A stretch of 64,000 bases of DNA from Bacteroidales bacterium (GTDB lineage Bacteria > Bacteroidota > Bacteroidia > Bacteroidales > UBA932): positions 1 through 64,000 of the forward strand of contig JAILLE010000038.1 in assembly GCA_024693285.1 (NCBI GenBank), read 5' to 3'. The stretch's first letter is position 1; every line of letters begins with the position of its first letter. The translations under genes and the position numbers were made by a program. Below, one piece after another: positions 17,991 to 27,591 of the stretch. The notes beneath the pieces are model-generated. The model saw nothing but the letters and a program-made list of their open reading frames with translations, ran no database searches and had not been told where the DNA came from.

Positions 17991-19947
17991 CGCCAATGAT
18001 CCTAACCGCAAGGTTGTCAAGATAAGGTTCAATTTCTCCTGGTTCTATCTGCTGCTGATCATCGGGATCGGTTGGCTGCTGTTTAACAACAGTGGCGCCA
18101 ATCCTCAGAAGGTCGAGTGGGCCGAGGTTAAGGAGATGTTCGCCGCAGGTGACATCAAGGAGATCACATACATTCGCAACAATTACAAAGGCAATATCAC
18201 TATCCAGCCCGACAGGTTGGCGAAATATGCCGACAAGTTCGGAGGCAAGGTTCCTACCAGCTCACCGCATTTCATCTTCCTGGTTTCCGACAAGTTTGAC
18301 TCGGAGAAGGAGTTTGGTGAACTCAACGCCGCGCTTCCGCCGTCCGGCCAGGTCAAGGTAATTGTTGAGAATGAGAGCAATGCGTGGGTCGATATCCTGG
18401 AGTGGCTGATATTCCCCATCTTGCTTATCCTGATGTGGGTTTGGATGTTCCGTGGCTTCAATAAGAATATGGGCGCCGGTCCCGGCGGCCCTGGAGGCGG
18501 AATATTCAATGTGGGCAAGTCTACCGGCAAATTGGCCGACAAGGATAAGGTTAATGTCACCTTCAAGGATGTGGCCGGTCTCTACGGAGCGAAGGAAGAG
18601 GTGATGGAAATCGTTGATTTCCTGAAGAATCCACAGAAATATACCTCCCTCGGAGGAAAGATTCCCAAAGGAGCCCTCCTGGTCGGCCCTCCTGGCACAG
18701 GAAAGACTCTCCTAGCGAAGGCTGTCGCTGGAGAGGCCAACGTTCCTTTCTTCTCGATTTCCGGATCGGATTTCGTGGAGATGTTCGTCGGCGTCGGTGC
18801 CTCCAGGGTCCGTGACCTTTTCCGTCAGGCCAAGGAGAAGGCTCCATGCATCGTGTTCATTGATGAGATCGACGCTGTCGGACGCGCCAGGGGCAAGAAT
18901 GTAGGCTTCTCATCCAATGATGAGCGCGAGAACACCTTGAACCAGTTGCTGACCGAGATGGATGGTTTCGACACCAACTCGGGCGTCATTATCCTCGCCG
19001 CCACGAATAGGGCTGACATCCTTGACAAGGCTCTCATGAGGGCTGGCCGCTTCGACCGTCAGATCCATGTTGAGCTTCCTGAACTTAAGGAGAGGGAAGA
19101 GATATTCCTCGTCCACATGCGTGGCTTGAAGATAGCTAAGGACTTCGATGTCAGCTTCATGGCCCGTCACACACCAGGCTTCTCCGGAGCCGACATAGCC
19201 AATGTCTGCAATGAGGCCGCTTTGACCGCCGCCAGAAAGAACAAGACCGAGATAGAGAAGCAGGACTTCCTCGATGCTGTCGACCGTATTATCGGTGGTC
19301 TTGAGCGCAAGAGTTCTATCCTCACTCCGGCCGAGAAGAAGACGACCGCTTATCATGAGGCCGGACACGCCACCGTTGGTTGGCTGCTTCCATATTCAGA
19401 TCCTGTGTTCAAGGTCAGCTTGATCCCGAGAGGGGATGCTCTTGGTCTGACTTGGTATCTTCCTGATGAGCGTAAGATCCTCTCCAAGTCTTACTTGATG
19501 GATCAGATGTGCGCCCTGATGGCTGGCCGAGTAGCTGAAGAGATCATCAATGGCGAGCCTGCCACTGGCGCTCTCAACGACCTTGAGAGATTGACCAGGA
19601 TCGCTTACAACATGATCCAGTTCTACGGCATGGGGGAGCGGACCGGTGAGCTTTCGTTCTATGATTCCACCGGAGCGAGAGGTTATGACTTGACTAAGCC
19701 GTATAGCGAGAAGACCGCTGAGGTGATGGACAAGGAGGTCAGGGATCTGGTCGACGAAGTACATGAGAGGACAAGGAAGATCCTTGTTGACAACCAGGAA
19801 GGCTTCGTCAAGATAGCGAAACTCCTTCTCGAGAAAGAAGTTATATTCGCCGAGGATATAGAGTTGATACTTGGCCCGAAGGTCAAGCCAGTTGATCCAG
19901 CCCCGGAATCTGAACCGGAGGCCGAAACTACTGTTGCCGATGAATAA
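17980..19947 (+). CDS. ftsH: ATP-dependent zinc metalloprotease FtsH
   Basis: Membrane-anchored AAA+ protease that removes damaged membrane proteins and regulatory proteins. The 655 residues have two transmembrane segments (about 20-35 and 136-158) around a periplasmic domain, Walker [14 protein letters not shown], Walker B VFIDEID, the second region of homology [21 protein letters not shown], and the protease site HEAGH with a downstream Asp ligand. The end is rich in Pro and Glu. It overlaps rsfS upstream and cdsA downstream (8 bp). Confidence 0.98.
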   Translation: MPNNANDPNRKVVKIRFNFSWFYLLLIIGIGWLLFNNSGANPQKVEWAEVKEMFAAGDIKEITYIRNNYKGNITIQPDRLAKYADKFGGKVPTSSPHFIFLVSDKFDSEKEFGELNAALPPSGQVKVIVENESNAWVDILEWLIFPILLILMWVWMFRGFNKNMGAGPGGPGGGIFNVGKSTGKLADKDKVNVTFKDVAGLYGAKEEVMEIVDFLKNPQKYTSLGGKIPKGALLVGPPGTGKTLLAKAVAGEANVPFFSISGSDFVEMFVGVGASRVRDLFRQAKEKAPCIVFIDEIDAVGRARGKNVGFSSNDERENTLNQLLTEMDGFDTNSGVIILAATNRADILDKALMRAGRFDRQIHVELPELKEREEIFLVHMRGLKIAKDFDVSFMARHTPGFSGADIANVCNEAALTAARKNKTEIEKQDFLDAVDRIIGGLERKSSILTPAEKKTTAYHEAGHATVGWLLPYSDPVFKVSLIPRGDALGLTWYLPDERKILSKSYLMDQMCALMAGRVAEEIINGEPATGALNDLERLTRIAYNMIQFYGMGERTGELSFYDSTGARGYDLTKPYSEKTAEVMDKEVRDLVDEVHERTRKILVDNQEGFVKIAKLLLEKEVIFAEDIELILGPKVKPVDPAPESEPEAETTVADE

Positions 19948-20770
19948 TGTGACCGTCAGGACAATATCGGGCATCGCCTTCATCATTGTGATGGTGGCGT
20001 GCTTGATGTTCAATAAATTCCTTTTCGCCGGCATGATGGTTTTCATCATGTCGGTGATGCTGATCGAGTTCTACGAGATCACCATGGGCCATAGCTACAC
20101 TTTCTCGAAGGTGTTGGCTATTCTTGCCGGAGTATTCCTTTTCGGCGTCATGTTCGTCGCCTCTACCTATCACATCCCTATGCGTTTCATCGCCCTGGCG
20201 ATGATCCCGGTGTTTATCGTCATGATCAACTCCCTCTATGTCAAGGATAAGGAGGAATATGGCAAATTCTCGAACATCTATACTGGCCTTCTATACATCG
20301 CGGTCCCGATCGCCCTTGGTAATCTGATCGCGTTCGACAAGGCCGGGAATTTCAGCGGCAATCTATTGCTCTGCTTCTTCATCATTATTTGGTGCTCTGA
20401 TGTCGGAGCTTTCGCGTTTGGAATCACTATGGGCAAGAAATTCCCCCAGAAGCTTTTCCCGACCGTCTCTCCCAAGAAGACATGGATTGGCTTTATCGGT
20501 GGAGTCGTGATGTCCGTCCTGGCCGCGTTCGTGCTGTATGAGGTAGGAATCCTCAAGTTCCCGCTTATCCATTCCTTGATTCTCGCGTTGATCATGTCTG
20601 TCGCCGGTGTGTACGGTGACCTCTACGAATCGCAGTGGAAGAGGGTATTCGGAGTGAAAGATTCCGGTAATATAATTCCTGGCCACGGAGGACTCCTGGA
20701 CCGTTTCGACAGCACGCTTATGGCGATGCCATTTGGCGCCATATACCTAGCTATCTTTGACCTTCTATAA
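19940..20770 (+). CDS. cdsA: Phosphatidate cytidylyltransferase
   Basis: Makes CDP-diacylglycerol from phosphatidic acid and CTP in the inner membrane. The 276-residue protein has about seven hydrophobic segments and the family signature near the end, KDSGNIIPGHGGLLDRFDS, with the catalytic Asp residues. The ATG at 19940 overlaps the ftsH stop by eight bases. A longer frame only runs inside ftsH. It is followed by psd, the next step toward phosphatidylethanolamine besides Pss, which is not in this window. Confidence 0.95.
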   Translation: MNNVTVRTISGIAFIIVMVACLMFNKFLFAGMMVFIMSVMLIEFYEITMGHSYTFSKVLAILAGVFLFGVMFVASTYHIPMRFIALAMIPVFIVMINSLYVKDKEEYGKFSNIYTGLLYIAVPIALGNLIAFDKAGNFSGNLLLCFFIIIWCSDVGAFAFGITMGKKFPQKLFPTVSPKKTWIGFIGGVVMSVLAAFVLYEVGILKFPLIHSLILALIMSVAGVYGDLYESQWKRVFGVKDSGNIIPGHGGLLDRFDSTLMAMPFGAIYLAIFDLL

Positions 20771-20787
20771 TTGTCAACCGATTGAAA

Positions 20788-21453
20788 ATGAAACGAATAG
20801 TTATAGATAAAGATTCAAAGGACGCAATCGCGATTTACTGGACCGTGAGTGTTGTGCTCGCCGTGCTGGCGATACTTTTCATACACCCCCTGTGGGCACT
20901 TATCCCTATACTTCTGTTCCTGCTGGTTTTCGCCTTCTTCGTTTTTTGGTTCCACAGGGTGCCTGACAGAGAGATTCCGGAAGGTGATGAGACTCTAGTG
21001 ACCGCGGTGGCAGATGGTAAAGTCGTGGTCGTAGAACGGGCTTATGAGGGGGAGTATTTCAAGGAGGACCGTATCCAAGTGTCTATCTATATGGACTTCT
21101 TTGATGTCCACACCAACTTCTGGCCTGTGACCGGCGAAGTCTCTTACTATAAGTATCATCCCGGGAAATACCTTCTCGCTTTTCTTCCTAAATCATCTGA
21201 GAAAAACGAGCATTCCTCGACGGCTATACGTAACTCTCATGGTGAGGTCTTTTTCAAGCAGATAGCCGGCACGTTTGCCAGAAGGATAGTTTGTTACTCG
21301 AAGGAAGGCCTTGAAGTCGAAAGGGGGAAGCAGTGCGGTATAATCAAGTTCGGCTCCAGGATAGACATCTACCTTCCTCTTGACGCTGAGATCCTTGTCA
21401 AGGAAGGGGAGTTCACAGTGGCGAGTGTCACTAAAATAGCCAGGCTCAAATAG
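20788..21453 (+). CDS. psd: Phosphatidylserine decarboxylase proenzyme
   Basis: Converts phosphatidylserine to phosphatidylethanolamine; a pyruvoyl enzyme made by self-cleavage. The 221 residues belong to the short (archaeal-type, PSD-A) group: N-terminal hydrophobic hairpin (about 20-53), catalytic His108 in FFDVHTNFWP, and the cleavage site Gly189-Ser190 in IIKFGSRIDIYLP. Start is the ATG at 20788; a TTG six bases earlier is not needed. The 3' end overlaps the convergent ispG by eight bases. Confidence 0.95.
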   Translation: MKRIVIDKDSKDAIAIYWTVSVVLAVLAILFIHPLWALIPILLFLLVFAFFVFWFHRVPDREIPEGDETLVTAVADGKVVVVERAYEGEYFKEDRIQVSIYMDFFDVHTNFWPVTGEVSYYKYHPGKYLLAFLPKSSEKNEHSSTAIRNSHGEVFFKQIAGTFARRIVCYSKEGLEVERGKQCGIIKFGSRIDIYLPLDAEILVKEGEFTVASVTKIARLK

Positions 21454-22786
21454 CCTTTTCAGCCTCTATCAAAGCAAGAAGCTTATCCACGGCCTCCTCC
21501 TCGGGGACGTGTCTTAAGACGGGTGTCTTTCCCTTATAAATGGAAACTCGCCTGTTTCCTTCTCCGACATATCCCCAATCTGCGTCAGCCATCTCTCCAG
21601 GACCGTTCACAATACATCCCATCACAGCTATGACCGTGTCTTTAAGGTGAGAGGTCTTAGCTTTGACCTCTGCCAAGGCCGCCTGCAAGTCGTACATCGT
21701 CCTTCCGCATCCGGGGCATGCGATATACTCAGGGCGATAGAATTTTCTTCTGGTGGCTTGCATCAGTTCATCGACGAGATATGAGCCTTTCCCGGAATCT
21801 GTGATAGATACGGTTTTCCCTTCTTCGTTAATGAAGTCTCCGGTGAGTTCCAGCTCATCCAACTCCTTGTCCAACAGTCGTTTCCCGAAATCGCACGAGA
21901 CATCCAGCAAAAGAGTCTCGAAGGAAGGGGAGTGGTATTCGGCGACGGCTTTGCGCCCACTGACCGAGACAGAGGTCATAGTTGAAACGATCTGACGTCC
22001 ATATCTCGCGGACAAGTACCTGGCGACCGGAAGTTCGGCTTCAGGATCCTCTGTCAGAGATACCCTGACAGTGTCCCCAAGCCCTTCGGAAAGGAGAGCC
22101 GAGATTCCGACGCATGATTTGATCCTGCCGCTATCCCCGTTCCCGGCCTCAGTCACGCCGACATGGAGGGGAAACACGTACCCTTCTTTCTCCATCACCT
22201 TTGAAAGAGCCCTGTAGGCGTCCACCATCACCCTAGTGTTACTGGACTTCAGCGATACCACCACATTGGTGAAATTCTCCTCAAGGCATATTCCTAGCCA
22301 CTCCATGGCGGCCTTTGCCATTGCCTCTGGAGTGTTCCCGTATAGATTGGTGATATACTCTCCTAACGAGCCATGGTTAATGCCAACCCTGATGGCTGTC
22401 CCGTTGTCGGAGCAGACCCTGATGAGATTCCTGAATTGTCGTACGGCCTCCTCATGGTCCTTATGGAAATTGCCAGGGTTGATCCTGACTTTCTCCACGA
22501 TCGGAGCGACGGCGAGCGCGGTCTGGGATGAGAAATGAATATCAGCGACTAGGGGAGTATCAATCCCCATTCCTCTGAGCTGATCCTTGATACTTCTGAT
22601 ATGCTCCACATCGGGAAGTCCCGGAACTGTGATCCGGATTAGCTCAGCTCCAGCTTCAGCAAGCCTTACGCATTGAGCCACTGTCGCTTCCACATCGGAG
22701 GTATGGGTGTTGCACATAGTCTGTACGACTATATGGCCACCTCCACCGATCAACACATTACCTGCTTTCGCCACCAGCCTCTCCAT
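21446..22786 (-). CDS. ispG: 4-Hydroxy-3-methylbut-2-enyl diphosphate synthase (IspG/GcpE)
   Basis: [4Fe-4S] enzyme of the MEP isoprenoid pathway. The 446-residue protein has the TIM barrel (about 1-260) and the C-terminal cluster domain with Cys357, Cys360 (ACPGCGR), Cys391 and Glu398 (MGCIVNGPGE). A segment of about 90 residues (about 265-350) is inserted between barrel and cluster domain relative to E. coli. Many Bacteroidetes have a far larger inserted A* domain (proteins of about 600 residues), so this one looks like a reduced form. It is the last gene of the ligA operon and overlaps the preceding gene by 29 bp. Confidence 0.95.
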   Translation of the reverse strand: MERLVAKAGNVLIGGGGHIVVQTMCNTHTSDVEATVAQCVRLAEAGAELIRITVPGLPDVEHIRSIKDQLRGMGIDTPLVADIHFSSQTALAVAPIVEKVRINPGNFHKDHEEAVRQFRNLIRVCSDNGTAIRVGINHGSLGEYITNLYGNTPEAMAKAAMEWLGICLEENFTNVVVSLKSSNTRVMVDAYRALSKVMEKEGYVFPLHVGVTEAGNGDSGRIKSCVGISALLSEGLGDTVRVSLTEDPEAELPVARYLSARYGRQIVSTMTSVSVSGRKAVAEYHSPSFETLLLDVSCDFGKRLLDKELDELELTGDFINEEGKTVSITDSGKGSYLVDELMQATRRKFYRPEYIACPGCGRTMYDLQAALAEVKAKTSHLKDTVIAVMGCIVNGPGEMADADWGYVGEGNRRVSIYKGKTPVLRHVPEEEAVDKLLALIEAEKAI

Positions 22787-23573
22787 TTTTCTCTGGATAA
22801 TAAACTTGATTATAAGCTTCTCGCTTTATCTGCCCCTTTGTCTTTCCGTTCCTTTTTGTGATTTGGAAATACAGTCCGGTAGTGAGCATGAAATCAAGGG
22901 GATAAGCGAACCTGTAGAAATCCGGACTGAGATAATCCGCCCTGTAGAGTGAGCCCCAGGAATACCTGACCCCGGCATTGACATGGAACTCAATGGGATC
23001 GAATACCAGGCCGAAACCTACTCCACCGGTGATTCCATAGTCGATGCGATAATCCCAATCCATGAATGAATAACGGTACTCGTCATAGACACGCTTACCT
23101 ATCCTTTCAATTGAAAGCCTGTAGCCACCGTATATTCCCAAGTCCAGCATGACTTTGAAATGAAGCCCATCAGCATGGAAATGAGCCATCATGGGGACTT
23201 CCACCAGATCGATTATTGCCTTCTCGGCACCCTCCAAGGTAGGAGTGACTCCGGTTTCTTTATTCATCTTGAACTGATAGCCTTCATGCCCATAACGTAC
23301 ACCGGTTTTCAATCCGAAATTGGGGCTCCCGTCGAAAAGCTTTCCGTATTTAAGGACATAGACTCCGACGGTGTGGGGGACAAACAGGTTTCCCTGCGTC
23401 TTTGAAGGGTTGAACTGCATCCTGCTGAGGGACGCGCCGTACTCGACTCCGATCATAGTATAGTCATTGAGCGAGAACACCTTCTTAAGCGAGTCGGCCG
23501 GTGGCGCGTCCTGTGCCCTCACCGATGAAATGGCGAGAACTCCAAACAATATGATGGTCAATAACTTCCTCAT
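22758..23573 (-). CDS. Outer-membrane beta-barrel protein of unknown function (PorT-like)
   Basis: A 271-residue exported protein: signal peptide MRKLLTIILFGVLAISSVRAQ, then alternating strands typical of an eight-stranded outer-membrane barrel (for example FGLKTGVRYGHEGYQF and VGFGLVFDPIEFHVNAGVRY). It resembles the outer-membrane beta-barrel (PorT/porin-like) proteins of Bacteroidetes; I cannot assign a specific function. The ATG at 23573 lies two bases after the stop codon of the Ig-like lipoprotein gene, and the two are probably co-translated. The ispG start lies inside its end. Confidence 0.8.
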   Translation of the reverse strand: MRKLLTIILFGVLAISSVRAQDAPPADSLKKVFSLNDYTMIGVEYGASLSRMQFNPSKTQGNLFVPHTVGVYVLKYGKLFDGSPNFGLKTGVRYGHEGYQFKMNKETGVTPTLEGAEKAIIDLVEVPMMAHFHADGLHFKVMLDLGIYGGYRLSIERIGKRVYDEYRYSFMDWDYRIDYGITGGVGFGLVFDPIEFHVNAGVRYSWGSLYRADYLSPDFYRFAYPLDFMLTTGLYFQITKRNGKTKGQIKREAYNQVYYPEKNGEAGGESR

Positions 23574-23575
23574 CG

Positions 23576-25369
23576 TCAATATTCCTTCATGAATTCCCTC
23601 ATGTCAAGATTCTGCTCTATCTCACTCCGCTCGGGAATCTCAAATGTGTCCTGATCTTTAGTCTTGAGGAATTTGACCTTCTCCGGTTGCCTGTGTTTGA
23701 GCAGGTCACCAGTGTCAACGATTCCGTTTCTGTTGACATCCTCAATAATACGGATGCAGTATTTGCCTTTCTTCAAATAAGGGAAAACAAGCTGCTTGTC
23801 AGTGTCGATTATGTATTCCCTCAGGATATTGTTTTTGTTCTCGTCAAGGAAATGGATAATGTACTTTTCCTTGACTCCGGTGACATTGAGGGTGAAGGTG
23901 CTGAGATCCTCATCCTTCGGCAATGTGACTTTGACCTCTGTACTGTCATTCCAGTGCCCGTCAATATCCTTGAAAATCCTGTGCGGCACCTTGAACACAT
24001 AGTCAAAGCCCTGCTGGAACTTAACCTGAGGAGTGATAATGTACCGAAGCAGATTCAGGGGATCCCTCTCTATCTTGAACTTCTCCTTCTGCTCGACCTG
24101 TTTCGGATTAATGGACTTGAAAGAGAGACTGTCAAAATAGCCTAGGAAAGGAGGAACAGTGAATTCCAAAGCCATGCCGTCCTGCTCGATATTCTCAGGT
24201 GTCGCGGTCAGTTTGATGGGGCATATAGTATCCTGATGCTCAACCTCTCTCTTCGCCTTTCCCTTAGGCTTATTCTCGTCGATCAGCTTGTAGTCCTCGG
24301 TGACGGGCTGAAGCACACCCAATGTGTCGGTCTTCCAATACTTGACAAATAGATGAAGGGTGTCCGGCATCCTGCGGGAATCATTAATCCAGAGCAGTAA
24401 ACTGTCTTGTTGGATATTGAACTCAGTGATGACCTTCTCGGCAGGGAAACCCTTGAACCACAATGAGTCAATCCTTGTTTCCGGAGCCATGAACGACACA
24501 TAGGCTGACCTGTCACCAGTCCTTTTCTTGTTCATCAGCATCTGCTTTGAGGGGCGCTCCTTGAACACGTTAAGGCTGATGTCGGAATGGCGGGAAAGGC
24601 AACCGACGGTGTCCTTCATGTCGTATTTCATCAGTTCAGGGATAGAATCTCCGATGATATGAACAGGTCTGATTAAGGAATCGATAAAAGCCACCTTGTC
24701 TTCGGCCGGATCATAAATGTTGTTGGTGTTGGCGTCCACGATAGCATATGCCCTGTACAAGGTGTCCTGGATGTTCCGGATAGAGAAGAACCCCCAGTCG
24801 TCAGTCCTTCCAGCCGCGACTGGGCGCTGCAGGAACACCGCGGAATCCCTGTGATCCTTGTACAACATGACGGTCGCGCCTTGTATAGGCTTCAAGTTTG
24901 TGCAATCGTATACGGATCCTGTGATATACATTGAATCGACCCTGTCTCCAGTTGAGAAAAAGGTGGTGAAACCAGGAAACAAGTTGCCCTCATTGTTGTC
25001 TCCGATCGCTCCTGTGAGGTCTAAAGTGTATGTCAGGTCAGGCAACAGTTCCTCCTCAAAGTAGACTATCACGCTCTTCCCTCGGAGCTTATATTTCGGG
25101 GCTTTCTTTTGGGGAGGGGAGAGATAGAGTCCCTTAGGATCCTTAACGGTCACATATTCGTTGAAAGTGAACTCGATTTGGGCCCCTTTGACAGGGACAC
25201 GAGTCGAGCCGGGCTTCGGAGTGACCTTGACCAGAACCGGTGGGATTGTGTCTTTGAGACCACCTTTCGGAGCCTGGGTCGTGTTCGCGCACGAATGTGA
25301 GAACACGGACAGGATAATCACCACAAAGGCGGGAATGATAGGGAAATATCTCGTCAAAAATTTTCTCAT
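23576..25369 (-). CDS. Ig-like (Big_5) domain lipoprotein
   Basis: A 597-residue predicted lipoprotein: hydrophobic signal ending in FSHSC with Cys27 as lipidation site. The mature part begins with an SbsA-type Ig-like (Big_5) domain (DTIPPVLVKVTPKPGSTRVPVKG type start), then further beta-rich domains and a DVNRNGIVDTGD segment resembling a Ca-binding dockerin-like loop. Such proteins are common and conserved in Bacteroidetes but uncharacterised; the partner could be the barrel protein encoded next. Its ATG overlaps the relA/spoT stop codon (ATGA). Confidence 0.8.
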   Translation of the reverse strand: MRKFLTRYFPIIPAFVVIILSVFSHSCANTTQAPKGGLKDTIPPVLVKVTPKPGSTRVPVKGAQIEFTFNEYVTVKDPKGLYLSPPQKKAPKYKLRGKSVIVYFEEELLPDLTYTLDLTGAIGDNNEGNLFPGFTTFFSTGDRVDSMYITGSVYDCTNLKPIQGATVMLYKDHRDSAVFLQRPVAAGRTDDWGFFSIRNIQDTLYRAYAIVDANTNNIYDPAEDKVAFIDSLIRPVHIIGDSIPELMKYDMKDTVGCLSRHSDISLNVFKERPSKQMLMNKKRTGDRSAYVSFMAPETRIDSLWFKGFPAEKVITEFNIQQDSLLLWINDSRRMPDTLHLFVKYWKTDTLGVLQPVTEDYKLIDENKPKGKAKREVEHQDTICPIKLTATPENIEQDGMALEFTVPPFLGYFDSLSFKSINPKQVEQKEKFKIERDPLNLLRYIITPQVKFQQGFDYVFKVPHRIFKDIDGHWNDSTEVKVTLPKDEDLSTFTLNVTGVKEKYIIHFLDENKNNILREYIIDTDKQLVFPYLKKGKYCIRIIEDVNRNGIVDTGDLLKHRQPEKVKFLKTKDQDTFEIPERSEIEQNLDMREFMKEY

Positions 25370-27591
25370 AACTCGGTTCTAGCTACACTTTGTATGCCAT
25401 CTATCGACGAGAGTTTCCGGATCATCCTCTCGAGCGCCGTCTTGTCGTGGACACTGAGGTCGATATATCCCTCAAAAATGCCTTCCTCCGTGCTGAGAAG
25501 CACTTTTTTCATATTCACTCCCATCACCAATGAGATATATCTTGATATCTCGTTCAGAAGGCCGACCCTGTCGATACCTTTCAATGCGATCCTAGCCGGG
25601 AAGGCCTTTTTCTCCCCGTCAGTCTCCCATTGGGGCACGACGACCCTGTCGCCGTGCTTGGAGGCCAGACTGTCAGCCACAGGGCAAGTCTTTTTGTGGA
25701 CCGTGATAGTACCGTCAGGGTTTTTGATTCCCACCACCGCATCTCCGGGGATAGGCCGGCAACAAGGTGCGATGATATAAGCCTCTTTCTCTTTTCCGGA
25801 GGATTGGCTCTCTCTCCATCTGCTGAATAAGGAGAACGGCCATGAGTGGGTCTTGGCGGGAAGCGCCGAGACAAGCACATCACCGATGGTGTCAGTCTTG
25901 ACCAGTCCCAGCCCAACCCTGAAAAACAACTCCTCGGTATTCTTGCCAGGGATGTTGAAGTGGCGGCAGAGAATCTCTATTGAGTCACTATTCAGCTTGT
26001 AGCCCAGATTCTCGAGTTGGGAGGATAAGAATGCTTTCCCGACCTCCACAAGCTCCTTCTTGTTGCCTTTAAAGTAATCTATGACAACGTTCCGGGCATG
26101 CCTGGTCTGGAGGAATTGGAACCATTCCTTCTTAGGATGCTCGTTCTGTGCGGTGATAATCTCGACCTGATCTCCTGTCCTGAGAACATGGGACAGGGGG
26201 ACAAGCCTCATGTTTACCTTGGCGGCGATAGCCTTGTTGCCGATCTCGGTGTGGATGCTGTAGGCGAAATCAAGGGCCGTGGCTCCTTTCTGGATAGACT
26301 TCTGCTCACCCTTCGGTGTGAATACGGTGATTTCGCTGCTGGTCAGGTCGTTATGTATTATGTCAAGGAGTTCGAGCGCGTTCACGTCAGGGCTTACCAA
26401 GATCTCTTTTACCTTGGCGAGCCACTTGTCCATCTCGCTGTCATTCTCACTCAGATAGCCTTCCTGCTTGTATGCCCAATGGGCGGCGATTCCTTTCTCG
26501 GCGATGTCATCCATCCTCTTGGAGCGGATCTGAACCTCGATCCAGACTCCCTTGTCGCTCATCAGGGTACAGTGGAGAGCCTCATAGCCATTGCTCTTCG
26601 GGTGCTTGACCCAATCTCTTACCCTGTCCGGCTTGTAACGGTAAATGCCGGTGATGATCGAGAATATATGGTAGCACTGGTCCCTCTCAGTCTCTTTCGT
26701 GCCCGCGTCCGGAGTGAAAACGATCCGCAAGGCATATAGGTCGTAAACCTGCTCGAAACTGATGTTCTTCGTCTGCATCTTGTGCCAAATCGAATAAGGG
26801 GTCTTCACCCTCTTCCTGATCTCGAAGTTGAACCCGGAAGCCCGTAGAGCGGCGTCGATCGGAGTTATGAAGTCGTCTATCTGTTTCTCTAGATCGTTGA
26901 TATTCTTGCTGACAAGACCGGAAATCTCCTTGTAGGCGTCTGGCTCCTTGTATTTGAGCCAGATGTTCTCCATCTCGGACTTGATTTCGTACAGACCAAG
27001 ACGATGGGCGAGAGGGATGAATATGAACATTGTCTCGCTCAAAATCTTGTCCCTCTTGTACTCTGGCATCGAATCGATAGTCCGGCAGTTGTGCAAGCGG
27101 TCAGCGAGTTTTATCAGCACGACCCTCACATCGTCGTTGAGAGTCAGGAGAATCCTCTTGAAGTTTTCGGCCTGGAGACTTTCTGAATAGTTGTCCGACC
27201 GCTTGGACCTGTCCTCATTGTCGAGAACGATCTTGATCTTTGTCAAGCCATCCACAAGGCTCGCGATCTTGTCTCCAAACAGGTTCCGCAGGTCATCCAC
27301 CGTGTAGTCCGTGTCCTCCACAACATCGTGAAGGAGAGCGGCGGCTATTGATTTGTAACCGAGGCCTATATCGGAGACCACGATCTGGGCCACCTCTATC
27401 GGATGGATTATGTACGGACCGCCCGAGCGGCGGCGGACATTCTTATGGGCCTCATTGGCGAACTCGAACGCCTTCTGGACGACATCCAGTTCCTCCTGGT
27501 TGGCGCATCTCTTTCGGGCCGCCTCTTTCAGCTTGGCGTAACTCTCCCGGATGACCTCATAATCCTGCTCTGTGAACTTGGAGAAACTCAT
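25366..27591 (-). CDS. Bifunctional (p)ppGpp synthetase/hydrolase (RelA/SpoT family)
   Basis: Makes and degrades the alarmone (p)ppGpp. The 741 residues contain the HD hydrolase domain with intact His63 and His88-Asp89 (ALLHDVVEDT), the synthetase domain (IRKRVKTPYSIWHKM, with the RxK motif of bifunctional enzymes; YDLYALRIVF; SNGYEALHCT), a TGS domain (VFTPKGEQKSIQKGATALDFAYS), a conserved-Cys region (APCCRPIPGD) and a C-terminal ACT domain. Both catalytic halves look active. It lies between yihY and the Ig-like lipoprotein gene, overlapping each by four bases. Confidence 0.96.
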   Translation of the reverse strand: MSFSKFTEQDYEVIRESYAKLKEAARKRCANQEELDVVQKAFEFANEAHKNVRRRSGGPYIIHPIEVAQIVVSDIGLGYKSIAAALLHDVVEDTDYTVDDLRNLFGDKIASLVDGLTKIKIVLDNEDRSKRSDNYSESLQAENFKRILLTLNDDVRVVLIKLADRLHNCRTIDSMPEYKRDKILSETMFIFIPLAHRLGLYEIKSEMENIWLKYKEPDAYKEISGLVSKNINDLEKQIDDFITPIDAALRASGFNFEIRKRVKTPYSIWHKMQTKNISFEQVYDLYALRIVFTPDAGTKETERDQCYHIFSIITGIYRYKPDRVRDWVKHPKSNGYEALHCTLMSDKGVWIEVQIRSKRMDDIAEKGIAAHWAYKQEGYLSENDSEMDKWLAKVKEILVSPDVNALELLDIIHNDLTSSEITVFTPKGEQKSIQKGATALDFAYSIHTEIGNKAIAAKVNMRLVPLSHVLRTGDQVEIITAQNEHPKKEWFQFLQTRHARNVVIDYFKGNKKELVEVGKAFLSSQLENLGYKLNSDSIEILCRHFNIPGKNTEELFFRVGLGLVKTDTIGDVLVSALPAKTHSWPFSLFSRWRESQSSGKEKEAYIIAPCCRPIPGDAVVGIKNPDGTITVHKKTCPVADSLASKHGDRVVVPQWETDGEKKAFPARIALKGIDRVGLLNEISRYISLVMGVNMKKVLLSTEEGIFEGYIDLSVHDKTALERMIRKLSSIDGIQSVARTEL

